From Kiloniellaceae bacterium (GTDB taxonomy: Bacteria; Pseudomonadota; Alphaproteobacteria; Kiloniellales; Kiloniellaceae), in NCBI GenBank assembly GCA_021776195.1, contig JAJFGK010000026.1, positions 58,104-122,103 of the forward strand: DNA of 64,000 bases, in the 5' to 3' direction. The notes under the pieces were generated by a model. That model was not told where the DNA came from. It searched no databases and saw only the letters and a list, made by a program, of their open reading frames with translations. Both the position numbers and the translations under genes were made by a program. Each line of letters starts with the position of its first letter. Within the stretch, counting starts at the first letter, position 1. Positions 33,362 to 41,971 of the stretch are shown here, piece by piece.

Positions 33362-34501
33362 ATGGACATCGAGCTGACAGAGGATCAACGGGCCTTTCAG
33401 GCGCTCGCGCGCACCTTCGCGCAAGAGCAGATGCTGCCCCAGGCGGCGCGCTGGGACGCGGAGAAGATCTTTCCGGTGGAGGTGCTGCGCGCCGGCGCGA
33501 CGCTCGGTTTCGGCGGGGTCTGTATCGGCGACGACGTCGGCGGCTCGGCGCTCAGCCGTTGCGATGCGGCGGTGATCTTCGAGGAACTGGCGGCGGCCTG
33601 TCCCTCCACGGCCGCCTATACCTCGATCCACAATATGGCGGCCTGGATGATCGACCGTTTCGGCGATGCGGCGCAGCGCCGGGCTTTCCTGCCCAAGCTC
33701 TGCTCCATGGAGCACTTCGCCAGCTATTGCCTGACCGAGCCCGACGCCGGCTCCGACGCGGCGGGGCTGAAGACCCAGGCCCGGCTGGCGGGCGACCACT
33801 ACGTCCTGAACGGCACCAAGGCCTTCATTTCCGGCGGCGGGCGCAGCGATATCTATGTGGTGATGTGCCGCACCGGCGGGGAAGGGTCCAGCGGCATCTC
33901 CACCCTGGTGGTGCCGCGCGATACCCCGGGCCTCGGCTTCGGCGCCCAGGAGCGCAAGCTCGGCTGGAACAGCCAGCCGACCGCCATGGTGATCTTCGAG
34001 GACGCGCGGGTACCCGTGGCCAACCGCCTGGGCGCGGAGGGCGACGGTTTCAAGATCGCCATGATGGGGCTGGACGGCGGGCGCATCAACATCGCGGCCT
34101 GTTCCCTGGGCGGCGCGCGGGCCTGTCAGGAGGCGGCGCTGGACCATCTGCGGACCCGCAAGCAGTTCGGCCGGCCCCTGGCCGATTTTCAGGCCCTGCA
34201 GTTCAAGCTGGCCGACATGGCGACCGACCTGGAGGCCGGGCGCCTGATGGTGCGTCGGGCCGCCGCCCTGCTCGACAGCGACGACCCGGACAAGTGCCTC
34301 CACTGCGCCATGGCCAAGCGCTTCGCCACCGACGCCGGCTTTCGGATCTGCAACGAAGCGCTGCAGCTCCACGGCGGCTACGGCTATCTGATGGACTACC
34401 CCATCGAACGCTACCTGCGGGACCTGCGGGTCCACCAGATCCTGGAAGGCAGCAACGAGATCATGCGGGTCATTATCGCCCGCCACCTCCTGAAGGACTG
34501 A
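33362..34501 (+). CDS. Acyl-CoA dehydrogenase, isobutyryl-CoA dehydrogenase-like
   Basis: 379 residues, typical of the family. The N-terminal helical domain starts [23 protein letters not shown]/acyl-CoA contacts are seen in [16 protein letters not shown] and [20 protein letters not shown]. The ending [17 protein letters not shown] carries the catalytic glutamate (Glu362). The pattern and length match mammalian ACAD8-type enzymes that oxidise isobutyryl-CoA to methacrylyl-CoA. Neighbours on the same strand (3-hydroxyisobutyryl-CoA hydrolase, then 3-hydroxyisobutyrate dehydrogenase) complete valine degradation, which supports the assignment. Confidence 0.88.
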   Translation: MDIELTEDQRAFQALARTFAQEQMLPQAARWDAEKIFPVEVLRAGATLGFGGVCIGDDVGGSALSRCDAAVIFEELAAACPSTAAYTSIHNMAAWMIDRFGDAAQRRAFLPKLCSMEHFASYCLTEPDAGSDAAGLKTQARLAGDHYVLNGTKAFISGGGRSDIYVVMCRTGGEGSSGISTLVVPRDTPGLGFGAQERKLGWNSQPTAMVIFEDARVPVANRLGAEGDGFKIAMMGLDGGRINIAACSLGGARACQEAALDHLRTRKQFGRPLADFQALQFKLADMATDLEAGRLMVRRAAALLDSDDPDKCLHCAMAKRFATDAGFRICNEALQLHGGYGYLMDYPIERYLRDLRVHQILEGSNEIMRVIIARHLLKD

Positions 34502-34506
34502 AAACC

Positions 34507-34686
34507 ATGGCGACTCTGGATATCAAGGACTGCATCAACGAGGTCTGCCCCTGGTCGGGCAAACCGGTCTCGCCGGACTCGCTGACCCTCTACAAGGGCC
34601 AGGTGGTGGGCTTTTGCAACACCGGCTGCCGCGACAAGTTCGAAACCGCGGTGAGCGCCTTCGAGTTGGCGACCGTCGAGGCATGA
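34507..34686 (+). CDS. Tiny four-cysteine (YHS/TRASH-like) protein in valine operon
   Basis: 59 residues: Cys9, Cys14, then a Cys-x3-Cys pair at 37 and 41. CPWSGKPVSPDSLTLYKGQV then GFCNTGCRDKF is the spacing of YHS/TRASH-type zinc- or metal-binding modules. It starts five bases after the acyl-CoA dehydrogenase stop and its stop overlaps the next gene's ATG by four bases, so it is truly embedded in the valine operon. Such proteins are sometimes labelled glutathione S-transferase in databases without reason. The function is unknown; a metal-binding accessory role is inference. Confidence 0.75.
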   Translation: MATLDIKDCINEVCPWSGKPVSPDSLTLYKGQVVGFCNTGCRDKFETAVSAFELATVEA

Positions 34687-35786
34687 CGGCTGCCAAGACA
34701 GTGGGGGCCGCCGAGACTTTGGACGCCGGCGACGACATCCTCTTCGAGCCGCGCGGCGAGGTCATGGTCGTGACCCTGAACCGGCCGGCGGCGCTCAACG
34801 CCCTGACCCTGCCGATGGCGCAAACCTTCGCGCCGCTGCTGAGCGACTGGGCGGCGGACGATAGCATTGCGGCGGTGGTGGTGCAGGGCGCCGGCGAGCG
34901 GGCCTTTTGCGCCGGCGGCGACATTATCGACCTCTACGAGGGCCGCTCGCCGGGGGGCAATGCGTTCGGCGCGGCCTTCTTCGCCGCCGAGTACCGCCTG
35001 AACCGGGCAATCAAGGTCTTTCCCAAGCCCTATATCGCCTTGATCGACGGCATCGCCATGGGCGGCGGGGTCGGGCTGTCGGTGCACGGCTCGCACCGTG
35101 TCGCGACGGAACGCACGCTCTTTGCCATGCCGGAAACCGGGATCGGCCTCTTCCCCGACGTCGGCGGCAGCTACTTCCTGCCCCGCCTGCCGGGCCGGCT
35201 GGGGCTCTTTTTGGGGCTCACCGGCTGGCGCGTCCGGGCGGCGGATTGCCTGCTCTGCCGCATCGCCGACGCCTTCGTGCCAAGCGCGCGCCTGCCGGCC
35301 CTGGTCGAGGCCCTGGTGGCGACCGATTGGCGGCAAGCGGATCCGCGGGCCGCGGCCACGGCGGCCATCGCGGATCATGCCGGGGATCCCGGCGAGGCCG
35401 CCCTGACGCCCCTGCGCGCGGCGATCGATCGCTGCTTCGCCGGCCCCGACCTGTCCGCGATCCTGGCTGCCCTGACAGGCGAGGGGGCGGACTGGTCCGA
35501 CAAGGCCCTGGCGCTGCTGGGCAAGGCCTCGCCAACCAGCCTTCTGCTGGCTCTGGAACAGCTGCGGCGCGGCGCGGCGCTCGACTTCGACGCCTGCATG
35601 ACCATGGAATACCGCCTGAGCCAGGCCTGTCTGGCCGGACACGATTTCTACGAAGGCATCCGCGCCGCGGTGGTCGAGAAGGACCAATCGCCGCGCTGGG
35701 ACCCGGCCCGGATCGAAGATATCCAGGCCGCGGCCATCGAGCGGGCCTTCGCCCCGCGCGGCGACGATCTGACCTTTGTGGCTTAA
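34683..35786 (+). CDS. 3-hydroxyisobutyryl-CoA hydrolase (enoyl-CoA hydratase fold)
   Basis: 367 residues from ATG 34683; an earlier in-frame start would run through the four-cysteine gene. The crotonase fold is clear: VMVVTLNRPAALNALTLPMA, the oxyanion-hole block GAGERAFCAGGDIIDLYEG, GIAMGGGVGLSVHGSHRVAT, and the hydrolase-type MPETGIGLFPDVGGSYFLPR with the Glu/Asp pair typical of HIBCH. The extra C-terminal ~110 residues (SPTSLLLALEQLRRG; EYRLSQACLAGHDFYEGIRA) separate HIBYL-CoA hydrolases from simple hydratases. It hydrolyses 3-hydroxyisobutyryl-CoA to 3-hydroxyisobutyrate in valine breakdown. Confidence 0.9.
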   Translation: MTAAKTVGAAETLDAGDDILFEPRGEVMVVTLNRPAALNALTLPMAQTFAPLLSDWAADDSIAAVVVQGAGERAFCAGGDIIDLYEGRSPGGNAFGAAFFAAEYRLNRAIKVFPKPYIALIDGIAMGGGVGLSVHGSHRVATERTLFAMPETGIGLFPDVGGSYFLPRLPGRLGLFLGLTGWRVRAADCLLCRIADAFVPSARLPALVEALVATDWRQADPRAAATAAIADHAGDPGEAALTPLRAAIDRCFAGPDLSAILAALTGEGADWSDKALALLGKASPTSLLLALEQLRRGAALDFDACMTMEYRLSQACLAGHDFYEGIRAAVVEKDQSPRWDPARIEDIQAAAIERAFAPRGDDLTFVA

Positions 35787-35867
35787 CGGTTCGACATAGA
35801 ACAGCAGTTGCGGTGATTCTAGCAGGCCTGCCCGCAGTGTACATACCGCTGACCGAAGTACTCCTGG

Positions 35868-35890
35868 GCCCCCGGGTCAAGCCCGGGGGC
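35868..35890. repeat. Palindromic repeat (hairpin GCCCCCGGG-TCAAG-CCCGGGGGC)
   Basis: A perfect 9-base stem around TCAAG. It is one of the interspersed palindromes of this genome and lies 82 bases after the HIBYL-CoA hydrolase stop. It could terminate that transcript. Confidence 0.75.
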
Positions 35891-35952
35891 GACACGAGGA
35901 AGGGGTGTCTTCGGGGGGAGGGGTGTAGCTGGCACAATTTGCCTCCCTTGTC

Positions 35953-35975
35953 GTTGCCGGACTTGATCCGGCAAC
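35953..35975. repeat. Palindromic repeat just upstream of GIY-YIG gene
   Basis: GTTGCCGG, a 7-base loop ACTTGAT, then CCGGCAAC: an 8-base perfect stem. It ends 22 bases before the GIY-YIG start codon. It belongs to the same interspersed family (core around GGACTTGATCCGG). Confidence 0.75.
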
Positions 35976-35997
35976 CCAGGAATGTCTCTATCCTTGG

Positions 35998-36333
35998 ATG
36001 AAGCGGTTTTTCGTTTACATTTTGGCAAGTAAGCGAAATGGGACCCTTTATGTCGGGGTCACCAACGATCTGGTCCGGCGTGTATTCGAGCATCGCGAAG
36101 GATCGGGGAGCGACTTCACGTCGAAGTATGCGGTCAAGCGTCTCGTCCATTTCAAAGAAACCACGGATGTTAGAGCTGCGATCCAACGCGAAAAAACCCT
36201 CAAGCACTGGTCGCGCGAATGGAAGATTGCTCTAATCGAACAAGAAAATCCTGCGTGGGAGGATCTCTTCGATCGCATTGTTCGTGAAGGTCATGTCAGT
36301 AACTCTGGGCCCTCGGGTCAAGCTCGAGGGTGA
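35998..36333 (+). CDS. GIY-YIG nuclease-domain protein flanked by repeats
   Basis: 111 residues of the UvrC/URI-type GIY-YIG fold. FVYILASKRNGTLYVGVTND carries the VYI and YVG halves of the signature (residues 5-24), followed by the catalytic-type Arg in LVRRVFEHREG and a later Glu (QREKTLKHWSREWK). Small standalone members are common in alphaproteobacteria; some may be nucleases of mobile or repair origin, but none is well characterised. Palindromic repeats lie on both sides, and the last residues (SNSGPSGQARG) are encoded by the downstream repeat itself. The gene splits an otherwise coherent valine-degradation gene set, consistent with insertion. Confidence 0.85.
   Translation: MKRFFVYILASKRNGTLYVGVTNDLVRRVFEHREGSGSDFTSKYAVKRLVHFKETTDVRAAIQREKTLKHWSREWKIALIEQENPAWEDLFDRIVREGHVSNSGPSGQARG
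36310..36330. repeat. Palindromic repeat overlapping GIY-YIG stop
   Basis: CCCTCGGG, TCAAG, then CTCGAGGG gives an 8-base stem with one mismatch. It encodes the C-terminal tail of the GIY-YIG protein and matches the repeats at 29139 and 35868 in its TCAAG loop. Confidence 0.7.
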
Positions 36334-36419
36334 CAGCAAACAAGATTGGCCGCGCAGGCGAACTGTTGGTAATGACAATCCGGCTCCGTTAAGGACCTGA
36401 CCACCGAAGGGAAACAATC

Positions 36420-37310
36420 ATGGCGGACATCGGCTTCATCGGCCTTGGCAACATGGGTGGCCCCATGGCGAAGAACCTGGTCGCCGCCGGGCACCGGGTG
36501 AAGGGCTTCGACCTGGCGCCGGCCTCGCTGGAGACGGCGCGGGCGAACGGGATCGAGACCGTCGGCTCGATCGCCGAGGCGGCGGGCGGCGTCGCCGTGG
36601 TGATTACCATGCTGCCGGCCGGCCAGCACGTGCGCAGCGTCTACGGCGACGAGGCCGGCGTGATCGCCGCGGCGGCGGCGGGCAGTCTCTTCATCGACTG
36701 TTCCACCATCGACGTCGAGAGCGCCAGGGCGGTCCAGGGCGCCGCCGACGCCAAGGGTTTCGCCATGCTGGACGCGCCGGTCTCCGGCGGCATCGCTGGG
36801 GCCGAGGCGGGTAGCCTGACCTTCATGGTGGGCGGCAGCGACGCGGCCTTTGCCGCCGGCAAGCCCTATTTCGAGATCATGGGCGGCAAGGTGGTCCACG
36901 CCGGCGGGCCGGGCAACGGCCAGGTCGCCAAGGTCTGCAACAACATGATCCTGGGAATCTCGATGATCGCCGTCGCCGAGGCCTTCACCCTGGGCGAGAG
37001 CCTGGGTCTCGAGCCAGACAAACTGTTCGAGATTTCCTCGGCGGCCTCGGGCTCCTGCTGGGCGATGCTGAACCATCACCCGATGCCGGGCATCGTCGAG
37101 ACCGCGGCGGCGAACCGCGACTATCGCCCCGGCTTTGCCGCCGGCATGATGCACAAGGATCTGATGTTGTCCCAGGAAGCCGCCGCCGCGGCCGGTGCGG
37201 CCACGCCGCTGGGGGCCGAGGCGGCCCAGCTTTACACCCTCTTCGTCAAGGCCGGGCATGGCGGGCTCGACTATTCGGCGATCATCAAGATGATTCAGGG
37301 CAAAGTCTGA
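36420..37310 (+). CDS. mmsB: 3-hydroxyisobutyrate dehydrogenase MmsB
   Basis: 296 residues, standard for beta-hydroxyacid dehydrogenases. The Rossmann motif DIGFIGLGNMGGPMAKNLVA starts at residue 3. The substrate-binding signature FAMLDAPVSGGIAGAEAGS lies at about 114-132, and the catalytic lysine is Lys171 in GNGQVAKVCNNMILG. It oxidises 3-hydroxyisobutyrate to methylmalonate semialdehyde with NAD. It ends the valine pathway in this locus; methylmalonate-semialdehyde dehydrogenase (MmsA) is not in the window. It is followed by an LdtR-like regulator after 107 bases. Confidence 0.93.
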   Translation: MADIGFIGLGNMGGPMAKNLVAAGHRVKGFDLAPASLETARANGIETVGSIAEAAGGVAVVITMLPAGQHVRSVYGDEAGVIAAAAAGSLFIDCSTIDVESARAVQGAADAKGFAMLDAPVSGGIAGAEAGSLTFMVGGSDAAFAAGKPYFEIMGGKVVHAGGPGNGQVAKVCNNMILGISMIAVAEAFTLGESLGLEPDKLFEISSAASGSCWAMLNHHPMPGIVETAAANRDYRPGFAAGMMHKDLMLSQEAAAAAGAATPLGAEAAQLYTLFVKAGHGGLDYSAIIKMIQGKV

Positions 37311-37417
37311 AGACAGCCTGTCCGAATTCCAGCGTAATTCGGAAAAAATTAGTTAAAACAAAGAGATAAAAAGTTACGCCGTTAAGGGAGATTTAACGGG
37401 GCTCTCGTACGTTAGGG

Positions 37418-37927
37418 ATGAAATTCTATCGCTCAGGCCGATCTCGAAGCGAGGGCACCGTGAAAGAAGCATATCTTGAGTTCATCACCTTGGTGGAGCG
37501 CTTGCACCGCCAATGTCTCGAAGTGGTCAAGGCGGAGTTGGATCGCCGCGGCGTGCGCGATCTAAACAACGTCCAGGCCCTGATCCTCTACAACATCGGC
37601 GATGAAGAGCTGACCGTGGGCGAACTCACCCAGCGCGGCTACTATCTGGGCTCGAACGTCTCCTACAACGTCAAGAAGATGGTGGAGAACGGCTATCTCA
37701 TCCAAGAGCGCTCGCCGCACGACCGCCGCTCCTTCCATGTGCACGCCTCGGAGCGCGGCCTGGAGATCTGTCATGCCGTGGGTGGTCTGTTCGACCGTCA
37801 CGCCGATCAGCTTTCCCAGGACGATTTCTCCGAGCAGTCCCTGACCGAGGCCAACCAGTCGCTGCGCCGCCTGCAGCAGTTCTGGGCCACGCCGGGCAGC
37901 TTCTCGAGCCGGGTTTCAGCCGCCTAG
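37418..37927 (+). CDS. MarR-family regulator, LdtR-like
   Basis: 169 residues from ATG 37418; a GTG at 37460 has a better ribosome site (GAGGG four bases upstream) and would give 155 residues. The family block DLNNVQALILYNIGDEELTVG, with the following ELTQRGYYLGSNVSYNVKKM helix and the wing YLIQERSPHDRRSFHVHAS, matches LdtR of Rhizobiales, a MarR protein that controls L,D-transpeptidase and stress genes. Conserved in many alphaproteobacteria as a single-copy gene. The target here cannot be read from context. A strong terminator follows. Confidence 0.82.
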   Translation: MKFYRSGRSRSEGTVKEAYLEFITLVERLHRQCLEVVKAELDRRGVRDLNNVQALILYNIGDEELTVGELTQRGYYLGSNVSYNVKKMVENGYLIQERSPHDRRSFHVHASERGLEICHAVGGLFDRHADQLSQDDFSEQSLTEANQSLRRLQQFWATPGSFSSRVSAA

Positions 37928-37959
37928 AAATTCGACCTCCCAAGAATTCGCTGTTGCAG

Positions 37960-37993
37960 AGGGCCCCCGCCGATCCGGCGGGGGCCCTTTCTT
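37960..37993. terminator. Strong bidirectional intrinsic terminator
   Basis: A perfect 13-base stem, AGGGCCCCCGCCG (37960-37972) and CGGCGGGGGCCCT (37976-37988), with a three-base loop ATC and a T-rich tail. It lies between the convergent LdtR-like and glutaryl-CoA dehydrogenase genes and serves both. Confidence 0.92.
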
Positions 37994-38021
37994 GTTGGCG
38001 AGGAGGCGAGCGAGGGGCCGG

Positions 38022-39242
38022 TTAAAAGAACGCCTGGATGCCGGTCTGGGCGCGGCCCAGGATCAGGGCGTGAACGTCGTGGGTGCCCTCGTAGGTGTTG
38101 ACCGCCTCCAGGTTCAGCATGTGGCGGATCACGTGATACTCGTCCGAGACGCCGTTGCCGCCGTGCATGTCGCGCGCGGTACGGGCAATTTCCAGGGCCT
38201 TGCCGCAGGAATTGCGCTTCATCATGGAAACCGCCTCGGGTGCCGCCTTGCCCTCGTCCATCAGACGGCCAAGGCGCAGGCAGCCCTGCAAGCCAAGAGT
38301 GATTTCGGTCTGCATGTCGGCCAGCTTTTTCTGGATCAACTGGTTCGCCGCCAGGGGCCGGCCGAACTGCTTGCGCTCCAGGGTGTATTCGCGCGCCGCG
38401 TGCCAGCAGGCCTCGGCCGCGCCCAGCGCGCCCCAGGAAATACCGAAACGGGCCCGGTTGAGGCACCCGAAAGGCCCGCGCAGACCCTCGACGTTGGGCA
38501 ACAGGTTCTCATCGGGCACGAAGACCTGATCCATGACGATTTCACCGGTGATCGAGGCGCGCAGGGAGAACTTGCCCTCGATGGTGGGGGTGGTCAGGCC
38601 CTTCATATCGCGCTCCAGGAGGAAACCCCGGATCACGTCCTCTTCGGTCTTGGCCCAGACCAGCAGGACATCGGCGATCGGCGAATTGGAGATCCACATC
38701 TTGGCGCCGCTGAGCTGCCAGCCGCCGTCGACCTTGCGGGCCCGCGTGATCATGGCGCCGGCATCCGAGCCGTGGTCGGGCTCGGTCAGCCCGAAACAGC
38801 CGACCAGTTCGCCGGTCGCCAGCTTGGGCAGATACTTGCGGCGCTGCTCTTCCGAGCCATAGGTGTAGATCGGGTACATCACCAGGCTGGACTGCACCGA
38901 CATGGTCGAGCGATAGCCAGAATCGACGCGCTCGATTTCCCGCGCGATCAGGCCGTAGGAGACATAGTTGACCCCGGCGCAGCCGTATTCCTCGGGCAGT
39001 GTCGGGCCGAGCAGGCCGAGCGCGCCCAGTTCGTTGAGAACCTCGCGGTCGGGGGTTTCGTTGCGAAAGGCGTCGCGCACCCGGGGCATCAGCTTGTCCT
39101 GGCAGAAATCCCGCGCGCTGTCGCGGATCATGCGCTCTTCCTCGGTCAGTTGGTCCTCGAGGAGAAGGGCGTCGTCCCATTGAAAGGCAACCCGGGTGCT
39201 TTTCGCGGGGGCCGGGGAGACGGCGGTTTCGGCGACGGACAT
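38022..39242 (-). CDS. gcdH: Glutaryl-CoA dehydrogenase
   Basis: 406 residues of the acyl-CoA dehydrogenase family. The GCDH-specific block [20 protein letters not shown] supplies the arginine that binds the distal carboxylate. [16 protein letters not shown] is the FAD/acyl contact. The ending [16 protein letters not shown] carries the catalytic glutamate (Glu385). The enzyme oxidises and decarboxylates glutaryl-CoA to crotonyl-CoA in lysine/tryptophan breakdown. It is monocistronic here, with an ATG and a preceding GGAGGGACAGCCC-like ribosome site. Confidence 0.95.
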   Translation of the reverse strand: MSVAETAVSPAPAKSTRVAFQWDDALLLEDQLTEEERMIRDSARDFCQDKLMPRVRDAFRNETPDREVLNELGALGLLGPTLPEEYGCAGVNYVSYGLIAREIERVDSGYRSTMSVQSSLVMYPIYTYGSEEQRRKYLPKLATGELVGCFGLTEPDHGSDAGAMITRARKVDGGWQLSGAKMWISNSPIADVLLVWAKTEEDVIRGFLLERDMKGLTTPTIEGKFSLRASITGEIVMDQVFVPDENLLPNVEGLRGPFGCLNRARFGISWGALGAAEACWHAAREYTLERKQFGRPLAANQLIQKKLADMQTEITLGLQGCLRLGRLMDEGKAAPEAVSMMKRNSCGKALEIARTARDMHGGNGVSDEYHVIRHMLNLEAVNTYEGTHDVHALILGRAQTGIQAFF

Positions 39243-39373
39243 GGGCTGTCCCTCCGTGCTGGATCCGTGGGGTTGTGCCCCGCAGCTATAGCGCCGGCCC
39301 CCGCCCGACGCAACGCCCCCTTCCCGCAGCCTATTAAGGGTTTGTTCGCCTTAATCAGGCAAGCATCGGGCCC

Positions 39374-39580
39374 ATGAACGAATTGCGCGAAATCATCTTC
39401 GAGTTTCTGCCGTCCGGGGCCTACGTCAAGGTCTCGGCGATCGATCCCGATTCGACCACCGAGGTCTCCATCGTCGGCGACCCGAACGTCGGCGATGACT
39501 ACCTGAAAAGGGTGGCTGAGCAGAAACTTCGCTACGTCATGCGCCGCAAGGGCTTGCTGCGCGGCGGCCGACGCGGCTAA
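39374..39580 (+). CDS. Small conserved protein, DUF6898-like
   Basis: 68 residues with the pattern EIIFEFLPSGAYVKVSAIDP, GDPNVGDDYLKRVAEQKLRY and a basic tail. It matches a small alphaproteobacterial family of unknown function, in which this length and the opening MNELREIIFEF are conserved. There is no membrane segment, no cysteine and no signal peptide. It precedes the acyl-AMP ligase by 73 bases (to ATG 39654) on the same strand but is probably independent of that cluster. Confidence 0.72.
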   Translation: MNELREIIFEFLPSGAYVKVSAIDPDSTTEVSIVGDPNVGDDYLKRVAEQKLRYVMRRKGLLRGGRRG

Positions 39581-39653
39581 AGCTCTGTTGCCGAATTCAT
39601 CGCGATCCAGGAAGCTACCTCCCGATCCCACTGTCACGGGCGACCGTCTCGCC

Positions 39654-41144
39654 ATGCTTAACCTTACCGAGCTGGGTAGTATCACCGACCTGCGGGTCGA
39701 TGAGCGCTGGTCCGCGGCCGATCTGGCGCAGCGCATGGCGGCTGGTGCCGCGGCCCTGGCGGCGCGCGGAATCGGCGCCGGCGACCGGGTCATGATCGCC
39801 CATGGCGACAGTCTGGCGTTTTTCGCCGATCTCTTGGCCTTGTGGCACCGCGGCGCCTGCGCCGTTTGCATCGATCCGGGCTCCAGCGAGGGCGAACTCG
39901 GCAATCTGATCGACTTCGCCGAGCCCTCGCTGATTCTGGTGCCACAAGAAACCGATCTGGACTGGCCGGAGATTTCATCGGTGCCGGTCTTCTCGACCGC
40001 GACCCTCGACTTGAATGGCCCCGGGATGACGCCCGAACCCCAAGCCGCGCGCGCGCCCGACGATCCGGCGCTGATCCTCTTTACCTCCGGCTCCACGGGC
40101 CGGCCCAAGGGGGTGGTGCACAGTTTTCGTTCGCTTGATGCGCGCCTGAGGCTGAACCGACGGCATATCGGACAAAGCGATCTGGCGCGCACGCTCTGCC
40201 TGCTGCCGACCCACTTCGGCCACGGATTGATCGGCAACTGCCTGACGCCCCTGTTGGCGGGATGCGACCTCTACCTCATGGCGGGCGAATCGCTGCGCGC
40301 GGCAATGCGGCTGGGGCCCCTGCTCGACGAGCGGGAGATCACCTTTCTCTCGTCCGTTCCGGCCTTTTGGCGGTTGGCCCTGAAAGCCGGTAACCCGCCG
40401 CAAGAGGACAGCCTTCGACGGGTCCATATCGGCTCGGCGCCGCTTTCGGCTGATCTCTGGCGCCAGATCATCGACTGGTCGGGCTGCGACAATGTGGTGA
40501 ACATGTACGGCCTGACCGAGACCGCCAATTGGGTCGCCGGGGCCTCGGCCCGCGATTACCCGCCGGCCGATGGCCTGATCGGCACTTTGTGGGGCGGCGA
40601 GGCAGCGGTCGCGGATGAAACCGGGGTGCTTCATGCCACCGGTGAAGGCGAGTTGTGGCTGCGTACGCCCTCCTGTATGAGCGGATACTTCAAGCAGGCC
40701 GACCTGACCGCAACGCTGCTGCGCGACGGGTGGCTGCGAAGCGGCGACGTGGGGCGGATCGAGACGGACGGAACCCTGCGGCTGACCGGCCGCAAGCGCA
40801 GCGAGATCAACCGCGCCGGTATCAAGATCCATCCGGAGGAGGTCGATCTGCTGATCGAGCGTCACCCGGCGGTGGCGGAGGCCTGCGCCTTCGGTCTGCC
40901 CGATGAGGTCGCCGGTGAAATCGTGGCGGTGGCGATCCGCCTGGAAAACGGTCGAGACGACAGCGAGAGGGAGTTGAGAACTTGGTGCAGCCTCCAGATC
41001 CGAAGAGAAGCTCGCCCGGAAAGGTGGTTCTTCGTGTCCAAAATCCCCCGGACCGAGCGGGGCAAGTTGAACCGCGACGCGGTCAGGCAAGCCTGCGTCA
41101 GCCCGACGGTGCCGGGCGAACCTGGCGCCCGGGCAGTCTGTTGA
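39654..41144 (+). CDS. Class I adenylate-forming enzyme (acyl-/aminoacyl-AMP ligase)
   Basis: 496 residues from ATG 39654; a TTG at 39588 would add 22. All core motifs are present: A3 ILFTSGSTGRPKGVVHS, A5 NMYGLTETANW, A7 GWLRSGDVGRIETDGTL, A8 RLTGRKRSEINRAGIKIHPE and A10 PRTERGKLNRDAV with the catalytic lysine. It activates a carboxylate as the adenylate and, given an acyl carrier protein gene two genes downstream, probably loads that carrier. The stop overlaps a TTG start of the GNAT gene. Substrate preference cannot be read from sequence. Confidence 0.82.
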   Translation: MLNLTELGSITDLRVDERWSAADLAQRMAAGAAALAARGIGAGDRVMIAHGDSLAFFADLLALWHRGACAVCIDPGSSEGELGNLIDFAEPSLILVPQETDLDWPEISSVPVFSTATLDLNGPGMTPEPQAARAPDDPALILFTSGSTGRPKGVVHSFRSLDARLRLNRRHIGQSDLARTLCLLPTHFGHGLIGNCLTPLLAGCDLYLMAGESLRAAMRLGPLLDEREITFLSSVPAFWRLALKAGNPPQEDSLRRVHIGSAPLSADLWRQIIDWSGCDNVVNMYGLTETANWVAGASARDYPPADGLIGTLWGGEAAVADETGVLHATGEGELWLRTPSCMSGYFKQADLTATLLRDGWLRSGDVGRIETDGTLRLTGRKRSEINRAGIKIHPEEVDLLIERHPAVAEACAFGLPDEVAGEIVAVAIRLENGRDDSERELRTWCSLQIRREARPERWFFVSKIPRTERGKLNRDAVRQACVSPTVPGEPGARAVC

Positions 41145-41695
41145 ACCTGGAGACCGAGCGCTACAGGCTGCGTTCGATGACGCCCGAAGACATCACCGAC
41201 CGCTACATTGCCTGGGCGAAAGACCCGGAACTGATGGAAAATCTCAACACGCCGGCGCGGATCGTCAACCGCAAGCAGTTGGAGAGTTACATCAAGAAGT
41301 TCGACAACCGCACCAAGTTTCATCTCGGCGTGTTCGACAAGACAAACGACCACCATCTCGGTTTCTTCACGGTCTACAGCGACACGAAGAACCGCTCCGC
41401 CCAGACCAATGTGGTGATCGGCGATCGCGACTACTGGGGCAAGGGCGTCGTGCTGGAGGCCCGCGGCGCAATTCTCGATTTCCTGTTCGATGTTTTGGGG
41501 GTCCAGAAAGTCTGGGGCACGCCCTTCGAGCGGAACTTCCCATCGATCTTCAATTACAAGGCCCAGGGCTTCACCTGCGAGGGTGTCCTGCGCAAGCACG
41601 TCGTGAGCGTCCAGGGCAAGCGGGTCGACCAGTACATTTTCGGCCTGCTGCGCGACGAGTGGCGCGCGCGCCGAAAAAAGGAGCGTGCCCGATGA
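41141..41695 (+). CDS. GNAT-family N-acetyltransferase (RimJ/PseH-like)
   Basis: 184 residues. The best start is TTG 41141, overlapping the preceding stop (TTGA); upstream reading is not protein-like and the first ATG lies inside the domain. The GNAT acetyl-CoA core is visible: VVIGDRDYWGKGVVLEARGA has the Q/R-x-x-G-x-G/A-like pyrophosphate loop (DYWGKGVV), and FERNFPSIFNYKAQGFTCEG matches RimJ-type proteins. PseH-type members acetylate amino sugars; RimJ-type members act on protein N-termini. Placement between an AMP ligase and an ACP suggests modification of a small molecule. It overlaps the ACP start by four bases. Confidence 0.78.
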   Translation: MNLETERYRLRSMTPEDITDRYIAWAKDPELMENLNTPARIVNRKQLESYIKKFDNRTKFHLGVFDKTNDHHLGFFTVYSDTKNRSAQTNVVIGDRDYWGKGVVLEARGAILDFLFDVLGVQKVWGTPFERNFPSIFNYKAQGFTCEGVLRKHVVSVQGKRVDQYIFGLLRDEWRARRKKERAR

Positions 41696-41958
41696 GCCGG
41701 ACCGGAACAGACTCCCTGGAGGCCGCGCGGGCGCTCCTGGCCGAGGCCACCGGCTGCGCCGCGGCGGAGATCGCCGACCAGGCCTCGATCGATAGCTTTG
41801 ACCTTTGGGACAGTCTGGCCCATATGCGGTTGATCCTGGCGATCGAGGCCAAGACCGGCGCCCAGGTCGCACCCATGGCGGTGGTCGAACTGATGAGCCT
41901 GGCCGATATCGCGGGTTATCTCGAGGGCCAGTCGGTCCAGGTGGCGGCAGAGAGCTGA
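41692..41958 (+). CDS. Acyl carrier protein-like, stand-alone
   Basis: 88 residues, an ACP/PCP-type four-helix carrier. The phosphopantetheine attachment is the DSL motif at residues 40-42 (FDLWDSLAHMRLIL), with Ser41 as the modified residue. The loop DLWDS is close to PCP and D-alanyl carrier types rather than the DSLDTVE of fatty acid ACPs, so it is a dedicated carrier. It sits between the GNAT (four-base overlap) and the methyltransferase (13-base gap). It is the likely partner of the AMP ligase. Confidence 0.85.
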   Translation: MSRTGTDSLEAARALLAEATGCAAAEIADQASIDSFDLWDSLAHMRLILAIEAKTGAQVAPMAVVELMSLADIAGYLEGQSVQVAAES

Positions 41959-41971
41959 AGGAGACGCAAAA

